Shown one piece after another: positions 37,356 to 46,925 of a stretch of 64,000 nt of DNA (positions are counted from its first letter, which is position 1; each line of letters begins with the position of its first letter). The stretch is from contig OX344751.2 in NCBI GenBank assembly GCA_947034885.2, positions 35,329,582 through 35,393,581 on the forward strand, read 5' to 3'. This DNA is from Thuidium tamariscinum (taxonomy: Eukaryota > Streptophyta > Bryopsida > Hypnales > Thuidiaceae). The translations under genes were made by a program, and so were the position numbers. A model generated the notes under the pieces. It made no database searches, was not told the origin of the DNA, and saw only the letters and a program-made list of their open reading frames with translations.

Positions 37356-38602
37356 GTTGAGTCATTGGCTAGATAGGAAATTGCGATGTTGGGGCTCTCA
37401 CTTTTTGTGGAAGCAAAAGGGACTCTGAGCATTGGTTAACAATGTTATGGCCTACATTCCTTGCAACAATACAAACCCAACCCTGTTGTTGTATATATAA
37501 ACTCTGACCTAATCTGCATTGAACCATAAAACTTATCTGCCATAATTTGGGAGAGAATTCATGCAAACATTGCTTTAGATGGATGCCAAGTTATTTAGAT
37601 CCAACATTTTTCGATCTCCTAGAACATGGACCTCAAGCTGCTTGAAGTTGGGGTGAAGCTGCTTCTTGGGCTTCTCCACCTTTGTTGCATGCTAGAGCCA
37701 AATTAATTTTCTCTCAGCTAGCATGGGTGCAAACTCTGCTCCAACTTGTTCCTGGCTTATGATCTTCAATTGCATTAAATTTTGGGGCAAAATTGTGTCA
37801 TTCATCATTTCATGTAAAACTGAAAAAAATAAAAATGAGACTGAACTGATGTAGAGTTACTTATCATATTTCAAGAAATAGGTATGGACTGTTTTTTTAA
37901 AGTTGAATGCAGTAGTCACTAGAAGCATCCATCTCTTGAAATGTACCCCATTTGTACATTGTTTGTGGAATGAGAAAGTATAATTTACCCTACCCTTGCA
38001 TTAGAGGATGCTTTTATAATTTGTGTACTCTATGAATCTCCTACCTTACATTGAAGTTTCACAGGCCATACTTTGAAAAGAGTCAATGTCGTAAATTTCC
38101 ATCACTAAGGTGGATACATCCAAAGTCCCAAAAGCATCAGAAATTGAAATTGTACTTAGTTTCTATTATTAGATTGTTCAGATTTTCATAGTCTTGTTGG
38201 CAAGTAAAAACAAGTTCCAAACTTCAAATGCACTAAGGGAGGAGGCTCCAAAACCGCTCAGGCTCCAAAACCGCTCACCTTCTGAAATGTAATTTTCTGG
38301 TATATGATGCTTTTTGATCTTTACAGTAATGTACAACCAGTGAATATTTGAGGAGGTGGGCGGTTTTGGAGCCCTATGCCATATGGACTTCAGAAATTCA
38401 TAACTAATTCTACAGAGCTCCAAAAAATATGAAACGACTTGGGTTCGATGCCTATTCAAGCTGTCTTTCAAGAAAAATTCACTAAAAAATATTTCAAGAT
38501 GTTTGAGTTGCTCAAAACTCTGTTCCAGCCCTTAGATGGTCGGTTTATGGACCTCCTCCCTTAAAGAACACAACATTTGGACTCAGTAAGCAAAAGTTAT
38601 TA

Positions 38603-39424
38603 AAGGTTTGTTCCCACTTGCTGTTAGTTTTAATTTTAATGTCATTGAGATTACACGGGGCGTGTTTGCACAATGTCCCACATAGCCTCTTTTGTGGGCA
38701 GGGCTGGGATGTGGGCAGATTAAAGAAAATCGCTTGCCAGTACAAGGTTGCTCCACGGCCTGTGAAGACCCTGTAATCTGATTTGATTTTAGTTTAAATT
38801 TGATTTTTAGATCGAAGTATAAAAGAGTGTCAAGATTTTCAATGAAAAAGTTGAAACAATGATGTGGCTTTTGTTCCACATATTCCTCTTTTTGTGACAC
38901 TCTCTCATTGGAGTCTTTTAGCCAATCTTGAGATGATGTGGGAGAGGAGAGAAGCTGTTTATACAGTGGGGTAGTGGTGGGTGAAACAAACCATGTGGGA
39001 TATATGAATAAGGACAAAAAAGAACTACACTCATGGAAAAGTGAAAACGCAGGAATTGTGATAAAAGTTAAATTTCAGACCTCATTTAGACATAGTAGAC
39101 TATGTTTTTTCAAAAAACTTTAGACTAAGAAAAGTTGAGGAATCAAGTAAAATTTTATCTTCAAAAATCCATTTGATATTTCAATACTCTACCTAAAAGT
39201 TATGAACAAATTTCAAAGAAGGTGTTTGAAAATGCCCCAAAAAATGTCCCTTCCACCTCCCCTTTGGAATTTGTCTAAAACTTACATGAGGCTTCAAAAT
39301 CTCAAGCTAATTTTTAGCTTGCTTCTCTTACTTCTTTTAGTTCAATTTTTCTTTTAAGAAAGCTATTATACTATACCCAAATGAAGTCTCAAATTCAACT
39401 TTGAACACAATTCTTGCGTTTTCA
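38603..39424 (+). repeat. Left arm of a large inverted duplication
   Basis: This stretch of about 820 bp is repeated in reverse complement at 42541-43575 with high identity, including an identical 61-codon open frame on opposite strands. The inner end of the arm coincides with the end of a MITE-like element (39041-39425). The arms are about 3.1 kb apart and are long enough to fold or recombine. Confidence 0.9.
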
Positions 39425-39425
39425 C
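39041..39425. mobile_element. MITE-like element with GTGAAAACGCA ends (385 bp)
   Basis: The first about 70 bases and last about 70 bases are imperfect inverted repeats: GTGAAAACGCAGGAATTGTG on the left and the complement of GTGAAAACGCAAGAATTGTG on the right, continuing through CTCATTTAG and CTTCATTTGG. The same element closes the right arm at about 42535-42923. Confidence 0.75.
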
Positions 39426-40197
39426 TTAACCATTAGGGTCTTCATTTTTTTGTGAACAAAATTGAAAAGTGTTGAAAATTGTATAATTTTAGTGGTGGAA
39501 AATTTTCTATTTGAGTAAGTGAACCTATTTGTGATCCCTTCCTAAGGTTATAGTCTTCACAAATTCCTATCTAATATGTACAATATTGTTGTAGGAACAC
39601 TAATTCTTTAACATTGTGAAAATTCATTATTCATTCATATGTTATCTAAAAAAATGCATTTTAGGAGATTTTAGAGTATTCTGTTGACTTCTACTAAAAT
39701 CCTACAAGAGTTTAGTAGTTTCTTATACAAACAATGTGCAATTGCATATTCAATTATATGTAAGCATAATTACTTTATGAGAATCTAAGTAGTGATGTTT
39801 TTATTGTCAACTCTCCATTGTAAGTATTTTTTTCATATGTATGTATAATTCATAAGTTTTGTCAATCACAACAAACTTTCATTCAAGTAATGAAATAAAA
39901 ATTGTACTTTTCATGTACTTAAAAGTTATATGTTTTTAAACTAATTTGACAAAGACTAATCATGAAAGATATTAGAAGCTTGATGTGAATATTTTTTAAT
40001 CATAAATTTGAACATGAAACAAAAGAAGAATGTCAAAAAGGTTGTACAATATTACACACTATTAATAGTATATATGTAAGTTTGGTCTCTATTGACTTTT
40101 GGCATTTGTAGAATAAATACCATTTATTTTGTAGTAAGTTTAGAAAAAATAAGTGAATTTTTAAAACTAATTAATTATTAAAAAAATCAAAATATGA

Positions 40198-40513
40198 CAA
40201 ATTTCATAAAATTGGTGACATTCCATTACTTTGATACTTTGTATAGTTGGGACCATGATGCAGTTTGAAATATAAACTTGTCATAGAATTTAAATGTGTT
40301 GCATATGTGTCATAGATGTTAGAAATCTTAACTTGTTTAAGATGTTTCAAACCACACAATCTAAAATCTAAATTTGCCATAGATCTTTGAGATCTATGTA
40401 CATTCTAGATGTTTGAAAATCTATACTTATCCTAGATATTAGTATTTAGTTTAGACTATGCGGTTTGAAAATGGCATATGGAATATTTTTATTTTAATAA
40501 AATTCTTATTAAA
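40198..40513. mobile_element. Family D-related MITE, copy D6 (old)
   Basis: Ends are CAAATTTCATAAAATTGGTG and ATTTTTATTTTAATAAAATT. The interior shares CATAGATGTTAGAAATCT and CTATACTTATCCTAGATATT with D1, so it belongs to the longer subtype. Confidence 0.55.
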
Positions 40514-41071
40514 TGTAGGCAATTATGAGCTCTAAAATTACCTAGGATTGAGTATTTTGGAAGATAAAAACAAAGGACAATCATGGTGTTAAGTTCTACA
40601 AACATGTCCCTTCCAAGTTCCAACCCCTCTTTAAAAATTCTCCACTACTAACATTCTATTGTATTCAACAATATTTTTCAATTTTGTTTACAGAATATGA
40701 AGAAATTTATAATTACACCTACAATTTCCCTCCCCCCTTGTTTCATTGTTGTTTCAACATTTGGAGCATTATTGTACTTTTTTTAAATTGTGAAAATAAC
40801 TAATGTCTAATATTGTTTGAAACAATGATGGAATATTTTACCATGTTAAATACCTAATGATTGAATGTATAAAAATAGTTGAATTGTTTTAATAGTGTAT
40901 TGTCTTTGGACAATAATATTTGAAATTAACACATATTTCATACCTTCTCATAAAAAGTTCCATTTTTTGTAAGATACCCACCATGTGACAAGAGCTCCAA
41001 CATGCTTTGATGTTCTACTAAACAAAAAGGGTTGATGCGTATACAATATTATCCTTATAAAAACCAAATAA

Positions 41072-41803
41072 GGGTCATTGCAAGAAACACCTGTCCTATT
41101 TCATGTCACAATTTGAACCACTTTTTTGTTGTCTACAATAACTTCTGGAGATTAAGCCCAATGAAAATGAAATTTTTATTGAACATACCTAACTTGAAGT
41201 TTATTAGATCCCTTATTTTTCAGAAATTAAAAAAAATCATTTTATATTTAAAAAACATTTTCGTTGAGCGTCACAAAATTACGTTTATGGTTATCATTAC
41301 GTTTGCAGTGTCTAAATTTAATGATTTCAAGACGAAACTTTCATGGTCTATTTGCATAGGTGTAAAACCTATGAATTCCAAAAAAAAAATCTAAAAATAT
41401 GTTTTTTTATGTCCTCCACATGAGTACAATTTTTTTTTCGTGGCACGCAATTTTTGAACATTGATGATGGTTCTAAGATCGTTCCTTTGGTCAAATCTCA
41501 TCGAAATCAACTTTCCTCAAACGGCCAATTTTTATTTTTTCTTAAAATTGATTTTCCTATTTTTTACAAATTAAAATGTCAAAGTACTAATTTTCATGAG
41601 ATTTTGCACTTTTTTGGATTTCCTACTTAGAGATTTTTCCTATGCTTTTCCTTTCTAGGGTATATTCTTCTTAAAGGTTTATACATGAAATATATTTTTC
41701 ACTTTTCTTAAAACTTGTTTTTCTAATTTTAAAGTACTCCCGAAAAAAAAAGACTACGTTGCAAAACGCTACGCTTTTTGGTAGGTGTTTCTTGCAAGGA
41801 CCC
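41072..41803 (-). mobile_element. Family A MITE-like element, copy A2 (732 bp)
   Basis: This copy has the same termini and interior as A1, differing at a handful of positions over about 730 bp (for example one base in the right terminal repeat). It is flanked by the 4-bp duplication ATAA. The near identity of two copies 11 kb apart points to recent movement. Confidence 0.92.
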
Positions 41804-42289
41804 ATAATTAAATAAAATAAGTACTTGCATCAGAGCCCAATATTCAAACCCAATATAATTAGCTTGAGAGAGGAAATAGACTACTTTTGCATTTTCAGAT
41901 AATTAGAATTTTGGATATTGAAAGTTTCTTTTATCATCATTAATCTATCATCAAGCATTTGCTATACATGAGGGCTAAATAATTGGCAGAAGATATCCAC
42001 CAACATTTTCAAAATTCAATGTTGCTTTGATGTAGCACATGAATATGGATTGAAAGGTATGAATTGTAAAAGGGTGTCATTCCCCCATTAAAGTCCCAAA
42101 GAACTCTGTCACAAAAGTTGAAAGTAGTTTTATTGCAGAAAATTAAATTTGACAACTTTTTTGAATAAACATCAAAACATTTCAATTTGAGAGAACAAAC
42201 ACTTACAAGAATACAATGAGGTGACCATTTGTTTGATAAATCTTGAGAACCCCTTGTAAAAGATGATTTCAAAGAATTTAACCCTGAAT

Positions 42290-42435
42290 AATTGTTGATT
42301 CAATATTCTACAACACCATATTAGAAATGTTGAAACAATACCTTTGAATAATTATTGATTCAATATTCTCAGGCCACCATATTCGAATTATTAAAACAAT
42401 ACTTTTGATTGACAACATTGATTCAATATAACTTG
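42290..42435. repeat. Tandem repeat, about 62-bp unit
   Basis: AATAATTATTGATTCAATAT, CACCATATT and GTTGAAACAATACCTTTGA recur two to three times. Confidence 0.75.
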
Positions 42436-42534
42436 CGACATTGTTCAAATAATCTTAAGTGGCTACTTTTTCTTTGTCATGTTGTTTCAGCAATGGTGAA
42501 ATATTGATTTAAAGTAATACAAAATTTGAGATGT

Positions 42535-42923
42535 AACTAAAAACGCAAGGAATTGTGTTCAAAGTTGAATTTGAGACTTCATTTGGGTATAGTATAATAG
42601 CTTTCTTAAAAGAAAAATTGAACTAAAAGAAGTAAGAGAAGCAAGCTAAAAATTAGCTTGAGATTTTGAAGCCTCATGTAAGTTTTAGACAAATTCCAAA
42701 GGGGAGGTGGAAGGGACATTTTTTGGGGCATTTTCAAACACCTTCTTTGAAATTTGTTCATAACTTTTAGGTAGAGTATTGAAATATCAAATGGATTTTT
42801 GAAGATAAAATTTTACTTGATTCCTCAACTTTTCTTAGTCTAAAGTTTTTTGAAAAAACATAGTCTACTATGTCTAAATGAGGTCTGAAATTTAACTTTT
42901 ATCACAATTCCTGCGTTTTCACT
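42535..42923. mobile_element. Second copy of the GTGAAAACGCA element, in the right arm
   Basis: This is the mirror image of 39041-39425. Its outer end (TAAAAACGCAAGGAATTGTG) diverges in the last few bases, so the duplication breakpoint is probably at this terminus. Confidence 0.7.
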
Positions 42924-43575
42924 TTTCCATGAGTGTAGTTCTTTTTTGTCCTTATTCATATATCCCACATGGTTTGTTTCACCCACCACTACCCCACTGT
43001 ATAAACAGCTTCTCTCCTCTCCCACATCATCTCAAGATTGGCTAAAAGACTCCAATGAGAGAGTGTCACAAAAAGAGGAATATGTGGAACAAAAGCCACA
43101 TCATTGTTTCAACTTTTTCATTGAAAATCTTGACACTCTTTTATACTTCAATCTAAAAATCAAATTTAAACTAAAATCAAATCAGATTACAGGGTCCTCA
43201 CAGGCCGTGGAGCAACCCTGTACCAGCAAGCAATTTTCTTTAACCCTTAAACGACGCCCAAGCCATTTTCTGGTCGATGAACTTCAGGGAATCTTTCTAT
43301 GTAGGACAGAATTGCAATCATTCATCCTCGGAATTAGGGGTGGAAAAGAAAGATCTTCTATAGTGCTTTGACTTCCAACATGTGTTTTTAGATTTTTTTG
43401 AACCAATGATTCCCACGATATCAAAATTCCTCAATTCCACGACCATGGGTTCCTCGTTTAGGGGTTAATCTACCCACATCCTAGCCCTGCCCACGAAAGA
43501 GGCTATGTGGGACATTGTGCAAACACGCCCCTACAATGCCAAAATAAAAACTAACTGCAAGTGGGAACAGACCTT
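42541..43575 (-). repeat. Right arm of the large inverted duplication
   Basis: This is the reverse complement of 38603-39424, with one extra 225-bp block that is MITE B2 plus its TTAA duplication. Otherwise the arms differ by scattered substitutions, heavier near the outer end (43490-43575). Confidence 0.9.
43244..43464. mobile_element. Family B TTAA-inserting MITE, copy B2 (221 bp)
   Basis: It is inserted in the right arm of the large inverted duplication. TTAA flanks both ends, with termini CCCTTAAACGA and TCGTTTAGGGG. The left arm of the duplication shows the unfilled site with a single TTAA (around 38724), so the insertion is certain. Internal GATCTTCTATAGTGCTTTGA is shared with B1. Confidence 0.92.
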
Positions 43576-44591
43576 AAGGCTCAAAGTTTATTTCTGATTT
43601 TGGCCATCTACAGTCAGTGTACAGAATCTGTAGATGCCGTTTTAAGGTCAGCTGCACGTACTTTTGGGTGTATACACTATATAACGAAATAGAAATTCTT
43701 CAATGGACCGCGCGCGCAGCAGGATGCATGAATCGCTGAGAGTGTTGTCACCTCTTCCCCATCTCAACTTTTTGGGGATTGAATTAATTTTCAGGTGTGC
43801 AACTGTGCACCCAGATGGCCAGATTGGGATCCTACAGTGCAACTCCAATGAATGTTCAGCCTGATTTTTCAATTTCGTACGTACGAATCTGCTGAAAAGA
43901 GCAATCAAGATGATTAATATTTTAAAAAATTACTTGAATTTACACCTTGAAGTGCGGTCACACAATCATTAGTACGTGAAGCGGCTGCAGGAAATTATAT
44001 ATTGAAGGCACATAATACTATTTGCATCACGATATGCTTCATTGTTTACCCAAACGAATATTTGCAGACACCCCAATGAAAAATGAAAACAGATCAGAAA
44101 GGCTGCCATATATATGCGGAATTATATTATATTAATTGTAAAGCCGACTGATTGAGCTCCTTTGTGATTATTCAAGTAGAAATAGCCTACTGCACATCCT
44201 TTTTCTAAACTCAAATAATCCAAGGTGTTCATCGGCTACCGACGCTCAGAGACTACTGAAGAACTTCTGCACTAGCTCCGACAAACAATTGAGTTCCTCA
44301 ATCAAATGTTGGTCAATCGAGCCGCTTAATACAGTGACAGAGTCATCTGAGGTCTATTTGTATTCTAAACTGAAAGGGAGTACGTAGTTTTCTTCTTTGC
44401 CTGATTACCAATTAGTACTTGTCAAATCCCTCCTGCAAGAAGAAAGAGATTGATACAATTGAGATGCAATTCAGATGCAATTCTTCAGCAAGAATTCATC
44501 GTTTTACTGCAGGAATTCTTTTTCTGCTCGATCTCTGAAACCATGTCTACATTAGCAGCAGCAGCAGCCACCAGAAGGTGACTGGGATGGG
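43576..44591. other. Spacer downstream of the HypX-like gene
   Basis: Transition from AT-rich repeats to the GC-rich gene. It should include the 3' untranslated region; a short GCT microsatellite lies at 44560-44573. No gene seen. Confidence 0.6.
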
Positions 44592-46614
44592 TCAGGTCGC
44601 GGGCCAACTCAGCTCCACCTGGCACGACAAAGTCCCGGCGGATTTGTAAACGAAGTCTCGTCGCTTTTGGTTGTATATCTCAGACGCAAAGCAAGCCTGC
44701 ATCTGCACAAGCTCGTCGCGGCGATGCTCACGAAGTCGATCCTCCAATGCTCGCAAGCCGTGACGCTTCTCGGCGATCAGAGCATCGCACTGCTTGCCTT
44801 TGCTGATCTTCTCCGCCCGCTCGATCACGCTCTCCACGAAACCCAAGCTCGACGGTGACAGCACGGCGTCGATCAAGCCCAAGCGCTGAGCCTCCGACGC
44901 CGACACAGGATTCACGCTGGTCACCAGCTGGGCGGCGACTTCCTCGCCCACGCGCTTCGGCAGGCTGTGCGTCCAGTACTCCGAGCCGAACAGCTCCATC
45001 GGCTTGTAGCTCGGGTGCAAAACCACGTTGCGGTGAGCCCACACCATGTCTGCCGCAAGGGCGGCCATCACGCCGCCCGCGCCGGCGTTGCCCAACATGG
45101 CCGACACTGTCACGCGCTGGCTGCACGTCAAGACGCGGAGCACCACGTCGTCGATGGCGTTGATGTTCTCCCACGACTCGTGCACGGGGTCCGACGCCGC
45201 CTCGATGGTGTTGAGGTGGATGCCGTTGCTGAAGAAGTTGATGCCGCCCATGAGCACCAGCACCTTGCTGGGGCACTCGCGGTCCAAGTGGTCCAGCGCT
45301 CGACACAAGCGGCGGCACTGATCCGTGCTCATGGCACCGTTGTAGAAGTCGAACCACAGGTACGTCACGTCGTTCTTGGTCCAGTAGAAAATCTCCTGGA
45401 ACGTCTGCGGCCATGTCCCCATGGGAAGCTTCAGCGCCGGTGCCTTCAAGTGGGCCAGGGTCGCGACCGGCCACAGACGGCGGAAGCGCTGCCACGGCGG
45501 GTACTTTGATGGACTTTACGTTTTTCTTGAGGTGCGTGACCCACATCGCCGTCCCGCCTCCACAGCGAATCAAAACGGCGCCGTCGCGCTGGCCCAAAAT
45601 CTCCTTCGGACCTTTGGAACCGGAGTGAAGCTCCGGCGGGTTGGATTCCACATGCGCGCCGAACAACAGAAACTTCTCGTTCGCCACCACGGACAGCGTG
45701 CCGGGTTGCGAGTCCCCTGCGCGAACGACCGTGGCAAGGTCCTCCGCGGGAAGCTCCCAGTCGAGGCGACGATCCGCTTGCAGCAGCTTGGGCCGCAGGG
45801 AGCCTCTGACGCGGGGGTTCGAGTAATCGAGCGGTCGCGGGGGCACATTGTGTCTGAGGTTGAAGAGCACCTCGTCGATGCAGCGCATGGCGGCGTCCAC
45901 GCACTCGATCCGGTACAGCGAAGACTTCGTTGGCTCTTGTCCCAGGGCACGGCGGATGCGGAAGTTGCAGGTGGCCCAGATGGGTCCTGCGTCCATCTCC
46001 TCCTCCGCTTGCAAAATGGTGACGCCCCACTCGCGCTGTTTCTCCTGCAACGCCCAGTCGATGGACGACATGCCGCGGTCGCCTTCGATGCCCGGGTGGA
46101 CGACCAGGCACGGCACATCGGCGCTGTAGATTTCTCGCGGTATGCGCTTCGTGAGGAACGGGCAGAGAATGACGTCGGGCTTGAGCTTGTCCACGGCGGC
46201 GATCATGGAGTCGCCGTCCTTGAAAACGTGCACTATCACCTGGTGGCCACTTTCTCGCAGCTTGAGCGACGCTCGTTGCGCCATCGAGTTGAAGGCATCG
46301 CACACCAACAAGAAGCAGAGCCTCGTTTCGGGTGGCGTGGGAACCAGCACGGCCGCATCAGATGCCTCCGAATCATATCCACTCGACATCGAACCACTCG
46401 CAATTCGGCCAGAGGAGGTCCCTCCGTGGGCGCTTCGTGTCGATGTCGATTGGCCCCAGCCCTTGAAACTGTAACCATGATATGTCGTCGAACTCGAAGC
46501 AACCTTGGTAAGCGTCATCTGCTGAGCACTTGAATTCCCAGTGCTTGTCGCGACAGACACCACTCTCGAGCATGCTAGCGCCATCGACGTCTGGTTGAGC
46601 GGCATGGTATTCAT
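44592..46614 (-). CDS. HypX/HoxX-like formyltransferase-crotonase fusion protein, two exons
   Basis: Bacterial HypX takes a formyl group from 10-formyl-THF to a CoA thioester with its N-terminal domain and releases CO with its crotonase-like C-terminal domain, supplying the CO ligand of [NiFe]-hydrogenase. Exon 1 is 46614-45520 and exon 2 is 45443-44592, joined across a 76-nt GTAAAG...GAAG intron that keeps frame and rebuilds the conserved THLK...LKLP junction; 648 residues. Residues 1 to about 95 are a Ser/Thr/Ala-rich extension absent from bacterial HypX, possibly an organelle transit peptide. Formyltransferase features: VVHPGIEGDRG with His at about 173, and EEMDAGPIW with Asp at about 208. 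Crotonase features: FDFYNGAMS (about 398-406), FFSNGIHLN (435-443), GNAGAGGV (483-490) and GSEYWT (518-523). No stops or frameshifts break either domain. The start is the ATG at 46614; the frame is open only a little farther, with no other ATG. GC content is far above the flanks. The true substrate in this organism is unknown. Confidence 0.94.
45444..45519 (-). other. 76-nt spliceosomal intron in the HypX-like gene
   Basis: The two large open frames of the gene differ by one base. The donor reads AAC|GTAAAG at 45519 and the acceptor TTGAAG|GC at 45444. Removing 76 nt (1 mod 3) joins the frames exactly. It also places WVTHLKKN next to APALKLPM, matching the HypX pattern THLK followed by KLP. 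The pyrimidine tract is poor, and an acceptor 15 nt further on is also in frame. Confidence 0.75.
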
Positions 46615-46904
46615 GATCGACGGGCTCACAATCAAATTGCCAACAAGCTGTTTGATCCCTCAGTCTGGAACTAACTGGAATTATTTACTACTGAACCTGG
46701 CCCTGATCTAGAGCTTTCGACCTTCAATGTGCAGAGACGACCAATGTCCAATGATTGTGCAATATAGCTTCTCTTTGCAGTTTGGGGATCTGTGGATCTA
46801 GGAATCTCCGGTCTATCGATGGAACGTCACGAGTGGCTCTAGATGATTCGCTTACTCAATTGAAATGTAATGGAAATGTAATGGACGTCAATTAAATTTC
46901 AATT

Positions 46905-46925
46905 CGTAATATATAATGGCGGCGT
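46905..46925 (-). promoter_or_regulatory. Possible TATA box of the HypX-like gene
   Basis: Read on the minus strand, this site is TTATATATTA, about 295 bases upstream of the ATG at 46614. It is the only clear TATA-like run in the GC-balanced stretch before the gene. Position fits a promoter with a 5' leader of about 260 bases, but nothing else supports it. Confidence 0.3.

Noticed and set aside
38440..38470. GGGTTCGATGCC resembling a tRNA T-loop
   Set aside because: No matching acceptor stem, D-arm or anticodon arm upstream.
38583..39017. Open frame of about 140 codons present in both arms of the inverted duplication
   Set aside because: It is conserved only because the DNA is duplicated; it has no family motif, and the second arm's frame ends differently after the MITE.
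44543..44582. Short + strand ATG frame with an alanine run next to the HypX-like gene
   Set aside because: Only about a dozen codons over a GCA microsatellite; not a gene.
45444..45519. Frameshift mutation in the HypX-like gene
   Set aside because: The one-base frame change is explained by a 76-nt GT-AG intron that joins conserved residues exactly.
45421..46533. 370-codon open frame on the + strand opposite the HypX-like gene
   Set aside because: It is a shadow of the GC-rich gene; its composition follows the antisense codons and it shows no family motif.
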